The position numbers and the translations under genes are program-made. A stretch of 64,000 nucleotides of DNA, taken from NCBI GenBank assembly GCA_032718475.1, contig JAUCBJ010003055.1:1-64000 (forward strand), in the 5' to 3' direction. The notes beneath the pieces are model-generated. The model worked only from the letters and a program-made list of their open reading frames with translations. It did no database searches and had not been told where the DNA came from. Each line of letters begins with the position of its first letter. The stretch's first letter is position 1. Positions 34,767 through 48,400 of this stretch are shown here, piece after piece. Source of the stretch: Nemertoderma westbladi. Lineage: Eukaryota; Xenacoelomorpha; Nemertodermatida; Nemertodermatidae.

Positions 34767-37700
34767 CATATCTTAACATGGAGGAACCTCCGGGCTCCAG
34801 CACCATCTCCGGCCGGAGCTCATATCGTAACACGGAGAAACCTCCGGGCTCCGGCACCGTCTCCGGCCGGAACTCATATCGTAACACGGAGGAACCTCCG
34901 GGCTCCGGCACCGTCTCTGGCCAGAACTCATATCGTAACACGGAGGAACCTACGGGCTCCGGCACCGTCTCTGGCCGGAGCTCATATTGTAACCCGTAGG
35001 AACCTCCAGGTTCCGGCACCATCTCCGGCCGGAGCTCATATCGTAACCCGTAGGAACCTCCGGGCTCCGGCACCGTCTCCGACCGGAGCTCATACCGTAA
35101 CACGGAGGAACCTCCGGGCTCCAGCACCATCTCCGGCCGGAGCTCATATCGTAACACGGAGGAACCTCCGGGCTCCGGCACCATCTCCGGCCGGAGCTCA
35201 TATCGTAACACGGAGGAACCTCCGGGCTCCGGCACCATCTCCGGCCGGAGCTCATATCGTAACACGGAGGAACCTCCGGGCTCCGGCACCATCTCCGGCC
35301 GGAGCTCATATCGTAACCCGTAGGAACCTCCGGGCTCCGGCACCATCTCCGACCGGAGCTCATATCGTAACACGGAGAAACCTCCGGGCTCCGGCACCGT
35401 CTCCGGCCGGAACTCATATCGTAACACGGAGGAACCTCCGGGCTCCGGCACCGTCTCTGGCCAGAGCTCATATCGTAACACAGAGGAACCTCCGGGCACC
35501 GTCTCCGACCGGAGCTCATATCGTAACACGGAGGAACCTCCGGGCTCCAGCACCATCTCTGGCGGGAGCTCATATTGTAACATGGAGGAACCTCCGGGCT
35601 CCAGCACCATCTCTGGCGGGAGCTCATATTGTAACATGGAGGAACCTCCAGGCTCTGGCACCGTCTCCGGCCGGAGCTCATATCGTAACACGGAGGAACC
35701 TCCGGGCTCCGGCACCGTCTCTGGCCAGAACTCATATCGTAACACGGAGGAACCTACGGGCTCCGGCACCGTCTCTGGCCGGAGCTCATATTGTAACCCG
35801 TAGGAACCTCCGGGCTCCGGCACCATCTCTGGCGGGAGCTCATATTGTAACATGGAGGAACCTCCAGGCTCTGGCACCGTCTCCGGCCGGAGCTCATATC
35901 GTAACACGGAGGAACCTCCGGGCTCCGGCACCGTCTCTGGCCAGAACTCATATCGTAACACGGAGGAACCTACGGGCTCCGGCACCGTCTCCGGCCGGAG
36001 CTCATATTGTAACATGGAGGAACCTCCGGGCTCCGGCACCGTCTCCGGCCAGAGCTCATATCGTAACACAGAGGAACCTCCGGGCTCCAGCACCATCTCT
36101 GGCGGGAGCTCATATTGTAACATGGAGGAACCTCCGGGCTCCAGCACCATCTCTGGCGGGAGCTCATATTGTAACATGGAGGAACCTCCAGGCTCTGGCA
36201 CCGTCTCCGGCCGGAGCTCATACCGTAACACGGAGGAACCTCCGGGCTCCGGCACTGTCTCTGGCCAGAACTCATATCGTAACCCGTAGGAACCTCCGGG
36301 CTCCGGCACCGTCTCCGGCCAGAGCTCATATCGTAACACGGAGGAACCTCCAGGCTCCGGCACCGTCTCTGGCCAGAACTCATATCGTAACACGGAGGAA
36401 CCTACGGGCTCCGGCACCGTCTCTGGCCGGAGCTCATATTGGAACCCGTAGGAACCTCCGGGCTCCGGCACCATCTCTGGCGGGAGCTCATATTGTAACA
36501 TGGAGGAACCTCCAGGCTCTGGCACCGTCTCCGGCCGGAGCTCATATCGTAACACGGAGGAACCTCCGGGCTCCGGCACCGTCTCCAGCCGGAGCTCATA
36601 CCGTAACACAGAGGAACCTCCGGGCTCCGGCACCGTCTCCGGCCGGAGCTCATATCGTAACACGGAGAAACCTCCGGGCTCCAGCACCATCTCCGGCCAG
36701 AACTCATATTGTAACCCGTAGGAACCTCCGGCCTCCGGCACCGTCTCTGGCTGGAGCTCATATCGTAACATGGAGGAACCTCCGGGCTCCGGCACCGTCT
36801 CTGGCCGGAGCTCATATTGTAACCCGTAGGAACCTCCGGGTTCCGGCACCATCTCCGGCCGGAGCTCATATCGTAACACGGAGGAACCTCCGGGCTCCGG
36901 CACCATCTCCGGCTGGAGCTCATATTGTAACCCGTAGGAACCTCCGGGTTCCGGCACCATCTCCGGCCGGAGCTCATATCGTAACACGGAGGAACCTCCG
37001 GGCTCCGGCATCGTCTCCGACCGGAGCTCATATCGTAACACGGAGGAACCTCCGGGCTCCGGCACCATCTCCGGCTGGAGCTCATATTGTAACCCGTAGG
37101 AACCTCCGGGTTCCGGCACCATCTCCGGCCGGAGCTCATATCGTAACACGGAGAAACCTCCGGGCTCCGGCACCATCTCCGGCCAGAACTCATATTGTAA
37201 CCCGTAGGAACCTCCGGGTTCCGGCACCGTCTCTGGCTGGAGCTCATATTGTAACCCGTATGAACCTCCGGGTTCCGGCACCGTCTCTGGCTGGAGCTCA
37301 TATTGTAACCCGTATGAACCTCCGGGCTCCGGCACCATCTCCGGCCAGAACTCATATTGTAACCCGTAGGAACCTCCGGGTTCCGGCACCGTCTCCGGCT
37401 GGAGCTCATATTGTAACCCGTAGGAACCTCCGGGTTCCGGCACCATCTCCGGCCGGAGCTCATATCGTAACACGGAGAAACCTCCGGGCTCCGGCACCAT
37501 CTCCGGCCAGAACTCATATTGTAACCCGTAGGAACCTCCGGGTTCCGGCACCGTCTCTGGCTGGAGCTCATATTGTAACCCGTAGGAACCTCCGGGTTCC
37601 GGCACCGTCTCCGGCTGGAGCTCATATTGTAACCCGTAGGAACCTCTGGGTTCCGGCATCATCTCCGGCCGGAGCTCATATCGTAACACGGAGAAACCTC

Positions 37701-40700
37701 CGGGCTCCGGCACCATCTCCGGCCAGAACTCATATTGTAACCCGTAGGAACCTCCGGGTTCCGGCACCGTCTCTGGCTGGAGCTCATATTGTAACCCGTA
37801 GGAACCTCCGGGTTCCGGCACCGTCTCCGGCTGGAGCTCATATTGTAACCCGTAGGAACCTCCGGGTTCCGGCACCATCTCCGGCCGGAGCTCATATCGT
37901 AACACGGAGAAACCTCCGGGCTCCGGCACCATCTCCGGCCAGAACTCATATTGTAACCCGTAGGAACCTCCGGGTTCCGGCACCGTCTCCGGCTGGAGCT
38001 CATATTGTAACCCGCAGGAACCTCCGGGTTCCGGCACCGTCTCCGGCTGGAGCTCATATTGTAACCCGTAGGAACCTCCGGGTTCCGGCACCGTCTCTGG
38101 CTGGAGCTCATATCGTAACACAGAGGAACCTCCGGGCACCGGCACCATCTCCGGCCAGAACTCATATTGTAACCCGTAGGAACCTCCGGGTTCCGGCACC
38201 GTCTCTGGCTGGAGCTCATATTGTAACCCGTAGGAACCTCCGGGTTCCGGCACCATCTCCGGCCGGAGCTCATATCGTAACACGGAGAAACCTCCGGGCT
38301 CCGGCACCGTCTCTGGCTGGAGCTCATATCGTAACACAGAGGAACCTCCGGGCACCGGCACCATCTCCGGCCAGAACTCATATTGTAACCCGTAGGAACC
38401 TCCGGGCTCCGGCACCGTCTCTGGCTGGAGCTCATATCGTAACACGGAGGAACCTCCGGGCTCCGGCACCATCTCCGGCCAGAACTCATATTGTAACCCG
38501 TAGGAACCTCCGGGTTCCGGCACCGTCTCTGGCTGGAGCTCATATTGTAACCCGTAGGAACCTCCGGGTTCCGGCACCGTCTCCGGCTGGAGCTCATATT
38601 GTAACCCGTAGGAACCTCCAGGCTCCGGCACCATCTCCAGCCGTAGGAACCTCTGGGCTCCGGCACCGTCTCCAGCCGGAGCTCATACCGTAACATGGAG
38701 GAACCTCCGGGCTCCGGCATCGTCTCCGACCGGAGCTCATATCGTAACACGGAGGAACCTCCGGGCTCCGGCACCATCTCCGGCTGGAGCTCATATTGTA
38801 ACCCGTAGGAACCTCCGGGTTCCGGCACCATCTCCGGCCGGAGCTCATATCGTAACACGGAGAAACCTCCGGGCTCCGGCACCATCTCCGGCCAGAACTC
38901 ATATTGTAACCCGTAGGAACCTCCGGGTTCCGGCACCGTCTCTGGCTGGAGCTCATATTGTAACCCGTATGAACCTCCGGGCTCCGGCACCGTCTCCAGC
39001 CGGAGCTCATACCGTAACACGGAGAAACCTCCGGGCTCCGGCACCATCTCCGGCCAGAACTCATATTGTAACCCGTAGGAACCTCCGGGTTCCGGCACCA
39101 TCTCCGGCCGGAGCTCATATCGTAACACGGAGGAACCTCCGGGCTCCGGCACCATCTCCGGCCGGAGCTCATATTGTAACCCGTAGGAACCTCCGGCCTC
39201 CGGCACCGTCTCTGGCTGGAGCTCATATCGCAACACACGGAGGAACCTCCGGGCTCCGGCACCATCTCCGACCGGAGCTCATACCGTAACATGGAGGAAC
39301 CTCCAGGCTCCGGCACCATCTCCAGCCGTAGGAACCTCTGGGCTCCGGCACCGTCTCCAGCCGGAGCTCATATCGTAACCCGTAGGAACCTCCGGGCTCC
39401 GGCACCATCTCCGGCCGGAGCTCATATCGTAACACACGGAGGAACCTCTGGGCTCCGGCACCGTCTCCAGCCGGAGCTCATATCGTAACCCGTAGGAACC
39501 TCCGGGCTCCGGCACCATCTCCGGCCGGAGCTCATATCGTAACACGGAGGAACCTCCAGGCTCCGGCACCATCTCCGACCGGAGCTCATACCGTAACACG
39601 GAGGAACCTCCGGGCTCCGGCACCATCTCCGGCCGGAGCTCATATCGTAACACGGAGGAACCTCCAGGCTCCGGCACCATCTCCGACCGGAGCTCATATC
39701 GTAACACGGAGGAACCTCCAGGCTCCGGCACCATCTCCGGCCGGAGCTCATATCGTAACACGGAGGAACCTCCGGGCTCCGGCACCATCTCCGGCCGGAG
39801 CTCATATCGTAACACACGGAGGAACCTCTGGGCTCCGGCACCGTCTCCAGCCGGAGCTCATATCGTAACACGGAGGAACCTCCGGGCTCCGGCACCATCT
39901 CCGGCCGGAGCTCATATCGTAACACACGGAGGAACCTCTGGGCTCCGGCACCGTCTCCAGCCGGAGCTCATATCGTAACACGGAGGAACCTCCGGGCTCC
40001 GGCACCATCTCCGGCCGGAGCTCATATCGTAACACGGAGGAACCTCCAGGCTCCGGCACCATCTCCGACCGGAGCTCATACCGTAACACGGAGGAACCTC
40101 CGGGCTCCGGCACCATCTCCGGCCGGAGCTCATATCGTAACACGGAGGAACCTCCAGGCTCCGGCACCATCTCCGACCGGAGCTCATATCGTAACACGGA
40201 GGAACCTCCAGGCTCCGGCACCATCTCCGGCCGGAGCTCATATCGTAACACGGAGGAACCTCCGGGCTCCGGCACCATCTCCGGCCGGAGCTCATATCGT
40301 AACACACGGAGGAACCTCTGGGCTCCGGCACCGTCTCCAGCCGGAGCTCATATCGTAACACGGAGGAACCTCCGGGCTCCGGCACCATCTCCGGCCGGAG
40401 CTCATATCGTAACACACGGAGGAACCTCTGGGCTCCGGCACCGTCTCCAGCCGGAGCTCATATCGTAACACGGAGGAACCTCCGGGCTCCAGCACCATCT
40501 CCGGCCGGAGCTCATATCGTAACACACGGAGGAACCTCCGGGCTCCGGCACCATCTCCGACCGGAGCTCATACCGTAACATGGAGGAACCTCCAGGCTCC
40601 GGCACCATCTCCAGCCGTAGGAACCTCTGGGCTCCGGCACCGTCTCCAGCCGGAGCTCATATCGTAACCCGTAGGAACCTCCGGGCTCCAGCACCATCTC

Positions 40701-43700
40701 CGGCCGGAGCTCATATCGTAACACACGGAGGAACCTCTGGGCTCCGGCACCGTCTCCAGCCGGAGCTCATATCGTAACACGGAGGAACCTCCGGGCTCCA
40801 GCACCATCTCCGGCCGGAGCTCATATCGTAACACACGGAGGAACCTCCGGGCTCCGGCACCATCTCCGGCCGGAGCTCATATCGTAACACGGAGGAACCT
40901 CCAGGCTCCGGCACCATCTCCGACCGGAGCTCATATCGTAACACGGAGGAACCTCCAGGCTCCGGCACCATCTCCGGCCGGAGCTCATATCGTAACACGG
41001 AGGAACCTCCGGGCTCCGGCACCATCTCCGGCCGGAGCTCATATCGTAACACACGGAGGAACCTCTGGGCTCCGGCACCGTCTCCAGCCGGAGCTCATAT
41101 CGTAACACGGAGGAACCTCCGGGCTCCGGAACCATCTCCGGCCGGAGCTCATATCGTAACACACGGAGGAACCTCTGGGCTCCGGCACCGTCTCCAGCCG
41201 GAGCTCATATCGTAACACGGAGGAACCTCCGGGCTCCGGCACCATCTCCGGCCGGAGCTCATATCGTAACACGGAGGAACCTCCAGGCTCCGGCACCATC
41301 TCCGACCGGAGCTCATACCGTAACACGGAGGAACCTCCGGGCTCCGGCACCATCTCCGGCCGGAGCTCATATCGTAACACGGAGGAACCTCCAGGCTCCG
41401 GCACCATCTCCGACCGGAGCTCATATCGTAACACGGAGGAACCTCCAGGCTCCGGCACCATCTCCGGCCGGAGCTCATATCGTAACACGGAGGAACCTCC
41501 GGGCTCCGGCACCATCTCCGGCCGGAGCTCATATCGTAACACACGGAGGAACCTCTGGGCTCCGGCACCGTCTCCAGCCGGAGCTCATATCGTAACACGG
41601 AGGAACCTCCGGGCTCCGGCACCATCTCCGGCCGGAGCTCATATCGTAACACACGGAGGAACCTCTGGGCTCCGGCACCGTCTCCAGCCGGAGCTCATAT
41701 CGTAACACGGAGGAACCTCCGGGCTCCAGCACCATCTCCGGCCGGAGCTCATATCGTAACACACGGAGGAACCTCCGGGCTCCGGCACCATCTCCGACCG
41801 GAGCTCATACCGTAACATGGAGGAACCTCCAGGCTCCGGCACCATCTCCAGCCGTAGGAACCTCTGGGCTCCGGCACCGTCTCCAGCCGGAGCTCATATC
41901 GTAACCCGTAGGAACCTCCGGGCTCCGGCACCATCTCCGGCCGGAGCTCATATCGTAACACACGGAGGAACCTCCGGGCTCCGGCACCATCTCCAGCCGT
42001 AGGAACCTCTGGGCTCCGGCACCGTCTCCAGCCGGAGCTCATATCGTAACACGGAGGAACCTCCGGGTTCCGGCACCATCTCTGGCGGGAGCTCATATTG
42101 TAACATGGAGGAACCTCCGGGCTCCGGCACCGTCTCCAGCCGGAGCTCATACCGTAACACGGAGGAACCTCCGGGCTCCAGCACCGTCTCCAGCCGGAGC
42201 TCATACCGTAACACGGAGGAACCTCCGGGCTCCGGCACCGTCTCCAGCCGGAGCTCATACCGTAACACGGAGGAACCTCCGGGCTCCGGCACCGTCTCCA
42301 GCCGGAGCTCATATTGTAACATGGAGGAACCTCCGGGCTCCAGCACCATCTCCGGCCGGAGCTCATATCGTAACACACGGAGGAACCTCCGGCACCATCT
42401 CCAGCCGTAGGAACCTCTGGGCTCCGGCACCGTCTCCAGCCGGAGCTCATATCGTAACACGGAGGAACCTCCGGGCTCCGGCACCATCTCCGGCCGGAGC
42501 TCATATCGTAACACACGGAGGAACCTCCGGGCTCCGGCACCATCTCCAGCCGTAGGAACCTCTGGGCTCCGGCACCGTCTCCAGCCGGAGCTCATATCGT
42601 AACACGGAGGAACCTCCGGGTTCCGGCACCATCTCTGGCGGGAGCTCATATTGTAACATGGAGGAACCTCCGGGCTCCGGCACCGTCTCCAGCCGGAGCT
42701 CATACCGTAACACGGAGGAACCTCCGGGCTCAGGCACCGTCTCCAGCCGGAGCTCATATCGTAACACGGAGGAACCTCCGGGCTCCAGCACCATCTCCGG
42801 CCGGAGCTCATATCGTAACACGGAGGAACCTCTGGGCTCCGGCACCGTCTCCAGCCGGAGCTCATATCGTAACACAGAGGAACCTCCGGGCTCCAGCACC
42901 ATCTCCGGCCGGAGCTCATATCGTAACACGGAGGAACCTCCGGGCTCCGGCACCATCTCTGGCGGGAGCTCATATTGTAACATGGAGGAACCTCCGGGCT
43001 CCAGCACCATCTCTGGCAGGAGCTCATATTGTAACATGGAGGAACCTCCGGGCTCCGGCACCGTCTCCAGCCGGAGCTCATACCGTAACACGGAGGAACC
43101 TCCGGGCTCCGGCACTGTCTCTGGCCGGAGCTCATATCGTAACACGGAGGAACCTCCGGGCTCCGGCACCATCTCCGGCCGGAGCTCATATCGTAACACG
43201 GAGGAACCTCCGGGCTCCGGCACCATCTCCGGCCGGAGCTCATATCGTAACACGGAGGAACCTCCGGGCTCCGGCACCGTCTCTGGCCGGAGCTCATATT
43301 GTAACCCGTAGGAACCTCCGGGCTCCGGCACCATCTCTGGCGGGAGCTCATATTGTAACATGGAGGAACCTCCAGGCTCCGGCACTGTCTCCGACCGGAG
43401 CTCATATCGTAACACGGAGGAACCTCCGGCCTCCGGCACCGTCTCTGGCCGGAGCTCATATCGTAACACGGAGGAACCTCCGGGTTCCGGCACCATCTCC
43501 GGCCGGAGCTCATACCGTAACACGGAGGAACCTCCGGGCTCCGGCACTGTCTCCGACCGGAGCTCATATCGTAACACGGAGGAACCTCCGGCCTCCGGCA
43601 CCGTCTCTGGCCGGAGCTCATATCGTAACACGGAGGAACCTCCGGGCTCCGGCACCATCTCCGGCCGGAGCTCATATCGTAACACGGAGGAACCTCCAGG

Positions 43701-44980
43701 CTCCGGCACTGTCTCTGGCCGGAGCTCATATCGTAACACGGAGGAACCTCCGGGCTCCGGCACCATCTCCGGCCGGAGCTCATATCGTAACACGGAGGAA
43801 CCTCCGGGCTCCGGCACCATCTCCGGCCGGAGCTCATATCGTAACACGGAGGAACCTCCGGGCTCCGGCACCATCTCCGGCCGGAGCTCATATCGTAACA
43901 CGGAGGAACCTCCGGGCACCGTCTCCGACCGGAGCTCATATCATAACACGGAGGAACCTCTGGGCTCCGGCACTGTCTCTGGCCGGAGCTCATATCGTAA
44001 CACGGAGGAACCTCCGGGCTCCGGCACCATCTCCGGCCGGAGCTCATATCGTAACACGGAGGAACCTCCGGGCTCCGGCACCATCTCCGGCCGGAGCTCA
44101 TATCGTAACACGGAGGAACCTCTGGGCTCCGGCACCGTCTCCAGCCGGAGCTCATATCGTAACACGGAGGAACCTCCGGGCTCCAGCACCATCTCCGGCC
44201 GGAGCTCATATCGTAACACACGGAGGAACCTCCGGGCTCCGGCACCATCTCCGACCGGAGCTCATACCGTAACATGGAGGAACCTCCAGGCTCCGGCACC
44301 ATCTCCAGCCGTAGGAACCTCTGGGCTCCGGCACCGTCTCCAGCCGGAGCTCATATCGTAACACGGAGGAACCTCCGGGCTCCGGCACTGTCTCTGGCCG
44401 GAGCTCATATCGTAACACGGAGGAACCTCCGGGCTCCGGCACCATCTCCGGCCGGAGCTCATATCGTAACACGGAGGAACCTCCGGGCTCTGGCACTGTC
44501 TCTGGCCGGAGCTCATATCGTAACACGGAGGAACCTCCGGGCTCCGGCACCATCTCCGGCCGGAGCTCATATCGTAACACGGAGGAACCTCCGGGCTCCG
44601 GCACCATCTCCGGCCGGAGCTCATATCGTAACACGGAGGAACCTCCGGGCTCCGGCACTGTCTCTGGCCGGAGCTCATATCGTAACACGGAGGAACCTCC
44701 GGGCTCCGGCACCATCTCCGGCCGGAGCTCATATCGTAACACGGAGGAACCTCCGGGCACCGTCTCCGACCGGAGCTCATATCGTAACACGGAGGAACCT
44801 CCGGGCTCCGGCACCATCTCCGGCCGGAGCTCATATTGTAACATGGAGGAACCTCCGGGCTCCGGCACTGTCTCTGGCCGGAGCTCATATCGTAACACGG
44901 AGGAACCTCCGGGCTCCGGCACCATCTCCGACCGGAGCTCATATCGTAACCCGTAGGAACCTCCAGGCTCCAGCTCCGGA
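34767..44980. repeat. Array 2: GC-rich 54-bp satellite inside the hAT-like element
   Basis: About 189 units of 54 bp. On the plus strand a unit runs GGAGGAACCTCCGGGCTCCG, then GCACCATCTCCGGCCGGAGC, then TCATATCGTAACAC. Variants are CCCGTAGG for CACGGAGG, GTCTCTGG or GTCTCCAG for ATCTCCGG, and TTGTAAC for TCGTAAC. Short units (GGGCACCGTC, lacking TCCGGC) and 56-bp units (AACACACGG) also occur. A 1,237-bp higher-order block is repeated head to tail (for example 39912 onward and 41149 onward), and a shorter block recurs at about 490 bp. Long open frames on both strands (up to 1328 codons, 34648-38634 minus) come from the 3n unit length and GC content, and I do not call them genes. The unit is rich in GAGCTC and CCGG palindromes and has no splice-site signature. 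Confidence 0.95.
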
Positions 44981-45015
44981 TGAAATTTTAGCTCTGTCGC
45001 ATCCCTAGAAGACAT

Positions 45016-45342
45016 TAATTCTAACACATGTAAAGTGTAGTAGCTTTCTACTAATTATGCTAAGCTGAATGAATGATTGGTTTAGTTTTATTTATTTAAC
45101 CAATTTAGCTTTGGTTTAATTGAAACTTGAAAGCATGATTCAGGTTGGTAGGGTGATATGGGTATATGGGTATGGTAGGAATATGGGATTATAATTATCT
45201 TCCGCCTGCCTTTGAGTTATGTCTGATGTAATATGGCTCATTAACTTAGAGCAATATTACACCTCAAAAAATGAATAAAACTACATATTATCTTTATCAA
45301 CATTTGCGACCGAGTAAATATTACTTAGAATGGGAGACTAAC
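45016..45342 (-). other. 5' part of MYO6 intron C/A
   Basis: AT-rich unique DNA between the hAT-like element and the exon C donor GTTAGT (45342-45337). It contains no recognised feature. With the nearest exon A acceptor, the intron spans 29099-45342, 16,244 bp. Confidence 0.7.
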
Positions 45343-45486
45343 CTATGGAACTCCTCACGACAAGCCTCTAGTAACTCGACATCAGTTGCCGTATTGATCG
45401 TATCGCGGAGTTCAGCATACTTCCACGAACTAAGATCGTGTTTTTTAAATGTCGTTTCTGATCGCCGAGATAAAACCTCATGTCCT
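45343..45486 (-). CDS. MYO6: Myosin VI tail exon C (upstream of the RRL motif), parent exon of array 3
   Basis: The acceptor CGTTTATTTACAG precedes 45486, and the exon ends CATAG/GTTAGT at 45343. It is 144 nt: 1 nt of a split codon, 47 codons and AG of a split Arg codon completed by the first base of exon A (AG|A). The peptide is [20 protein letters not shown], then [20 protein letters not shown], then ACREEFH. Vertebrate myosin VI reads [20 protein letters not shown] then [15 protein letters not shown], so the match is close and gap-free from HDLS on. This part carries the helical ubiquitin-binding segment and the first R of RRL in mammals. The region before HDLS is not conserved. The 29-bp array starts at its acceptor without any unique intron between. 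Confidence 0.94.
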
Positions 45487-48400
45487 CTGTAAATAAACGT
45501 TCACTAACTCTGTAAATCAACAGAAACGTTCACTAACTCTGTAAATCAACAGAAACGTTCACTAACTCTGTAAATCAACAGAAACGTTCACTAACTCTGT
45601 AAATCAACAGAAACGTTCCCTAACTCTGTAAATCAACAGAAACGTTCACTAACTCTGTAAATCAACAGAAACGTTCACTAACTCTGTAAATCAACAGAAA
45701 CGTTCACTAACTCTGTAAATCAACAGAAACGTTCACTAACTCTGTAAATCAACAGAAACGTTCACTAACTCTGTAAATCAACAGAAACGTTCACTAACTC
45801 TGTAAATCAACAGAAACGTTCCCTAACTCTGTAAATCAACAGAAACGTTCCCTAACTCTGTAAATCAACAGAAACGTTCACTAACTCTGTAAATCAACAG
45901 AAACGTTCACTAACTCTGTAAATCAACAGAAACGTTCCCTAACTCTGTAAATCAACAGAAACGTTCACTAACTCTGTAAATCAACAGAAACGTTCACTAA
46001 CTCTGTAAATCAACAGAAACGTTCACTAACTCTGTAAATCAACAGAAACGTTCACTAACTCTGTAAATCAACAGAAACGTTCACTAACTCTGTAAATCAA
46101 CAGAAACGTTCACTAACTCTGTAAATCAACAGAAACGTTCACTATAACTCTGTAAATCAACAGAAACGTTCACTAACTCTGTAAATCAACAGAAACGTTC
46201 ACTAACTCTGTAAATCAACAGAAACGTTCACTAACTCTGTAAATCAACAGAAACGTTCACTAACTCTGTAAATCAACAGAAACGTTCACTAACTCTGTAA
46301 ATCAACAGAAACGTTCACTAACTCTGTAAATCAACAGAAACGTTCACTAACTCTGTAAATCAACAGAAACGTTCACTAACTCTGTAAATCAACAGAAACG
46401 TTCACTAACTCTGTAAATCAACAGAAACGTTCACTAACTCTGTAAATCAACAGAAACGTTCACTAACTCTGTAAATCAACAGAAACGTTCACTAACTCTG
46501 TAAATCAACAGAAACGTTCACTAACTCTGTAAATCAACAGAAACGTTCACTAACTCTGTAAATCAACAGAAACGTTCACTAACTCTGTAAATCAACAGAA
46601 ACGTTCACTAACTCTGTAAATCAACAGAAACGTTCACTATAACTCTGTAAATCAACAGAAACGTTCACTAACTCTGTAAATCAACAGAAACGTTCACTAA
46701 CTCTGTAAATCAACAGAAACGTTCACTATAACTCTGTAAATCAACAGAAACGTTCACTAACTCTGTAAATCAACAGAAACGTTCACTAACTCTGTAAATC
46801 AACAGAAACGTTCACTAACTCTGTAAATCAACAGAAACGTTCACTAACTCTGTAAATCAACAGAAACGTTCACTAACTCTGTAAATCAACAGAAACGTTC
46901 ACTAACTCTGTAAATCAACAGGAACGTTCACTAACTCTGTAAATCAACAGAAACGTTCACTAACTCTGTAAATCAACAGAAACGTTCCCTAACTCTGTAA
47001 ATCAACAGAAACGTTCACTAACTCTGTAAATCAACAGAAACGTTCACTAACTCTGTAAATCAACAGAAACGTTCACTAACTCTGTAAATCAACAGAAACG
47101 TTCACTAACTCTGTAAATCAACAGAAACGTTCACTAACTCTGTAAATCAACAGGAACGTTCACTAACTCTGTAAATCAACAGAAACGTTCACTAACTCTG
47201 TAAATCAACAGAAACGTTCACTAACTCTGTAAATCAACAGAAACGTTCACTAACTCTGTAAATCAACAGAAACGTTCACTAACTCTGTAAATCAACAGAA
47301 ACGTTCACTAACTCTGTAAATCAACAGAAACGTTCACTAACTCTGTAAATCAACAGAAACGTTAACTAAGTCTGTAAATCAACAGAAATGTTCACTAACT
47401 CTGTAAATCAACAGAAACGTTCACTAACTCTGTAAATCAACAGAAACGTTCACTAACTCTGTAAATCAACAGAAACGTTCACTAACTCTGTAAATCAACA
47501 GAAACGTTCACTAACTCTGTAAATCAACAGAAACGTTCACTAACTCTGTAAATCAACAGAAACGTTCACTAACTCTGTAAATCAACAGAAACGTTCACTA
47601 ACTCTGTAAATCAACAGAAACGTTCACTAACTCTGTAAATCAACAGAAACGTTCACTAACTCTGTAAATCAACAGAAACGTTCACTAACTCTGTAAATCA
47701 ACAGAAACGTTCACTAACTCTGTAAATCAACAGAAACGTTCACTAACTCTGTAAATCAACAGAAACGTTCACTAACTCTGTAAATCAACAGAAACGTTCA
47801 CTAACTCTGTAAATCAACAGAAACGTTCACTAACTCTGTAAATCAACAGAAACGTTCACTAACTCTGTAAATCAACAGAAACGTTCACTAACTCTGTAAA
47901 TCAACAGAAACGTTCACTAACTCTGTAAATCAACAGAAACGTTCACTAACTCTGTAAATCAACAGAAACGTTCACTAACTCTGTAAATCAACAGAAACGT
48001 TCACTAACTCTGTAAATCAACAGAAACGTTCACTAACTCTGTAAATCAACAGAAACGTTCACTAACTCTGTAAATCAACAGAAACGTTCACTAACTCTGT
48101 AAATCAACAGAAACGTTCACTAACTCTGTAAATCAACAGAAACGTTCACTAACTCTGTAAATCAACAGAAACGTTCACTAACTCTGTAAATCAACAGAAA
48201 CGTTCACTAACTCTGTAAATCAACAGAAACGTTCACTAACTCTGTAAATCAACAGAAACGTTCACTAACTCTGTAAATCAACAGAAACGTTCACTAACTC
48301 TGTAAATCAACAGAAACGTTCACTAACTCTGTAAATCAACAGAAACGTTCACTAACTCTGTAAATCAACAGAAACGTTCACTAACTCTGTAAATCAACAG

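Larger units (their letters stand above)
30656..45007. mobile_element. 14.35-kb hAT-like non-autonomous element containing array 2
   Basis: The ends are perfect 18-bp inverted repeats: TAGGGATGCGACAGAGCT at 30656 and its complement ending at 45007. The flanks are GTAGACAT (30648-30655) and GAAGACAT (45008-45015), an 8-bp target duplication with one mismatch, as made by hAT transposases. Both ends continue into related GC-rich words (ATCCGGAGC, GGCTCTGG / GGCTCCAG) that resemble the array 2 unit. No transposase was found, so mobility would have needed one in trans. The present size is due to array 2 and to insertions of a LINE and its own passengers. It lies in MYO6 intron C/A. Confidence 0.75.

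Noticed and set aside
34648-38634. 1328-codon minus-strand frame of PETVPEPGGSYGLQYELR repeats, and the many overlapping frames on both strands of array 2
   Set aside because: Long frames appear in several frames of both strands because the unit is 54 bp and GC-rich. The longest one merely runs into the truncated LINE. Nothing indicates translation.
34767-44980. Array 2 as a third splice-site satellite
   Set aside because: Its unit matches no MYO6 exon border. It lies about 370 bp from exon C and more than 5 kb from exon A, and it is bounded by transposon ends.
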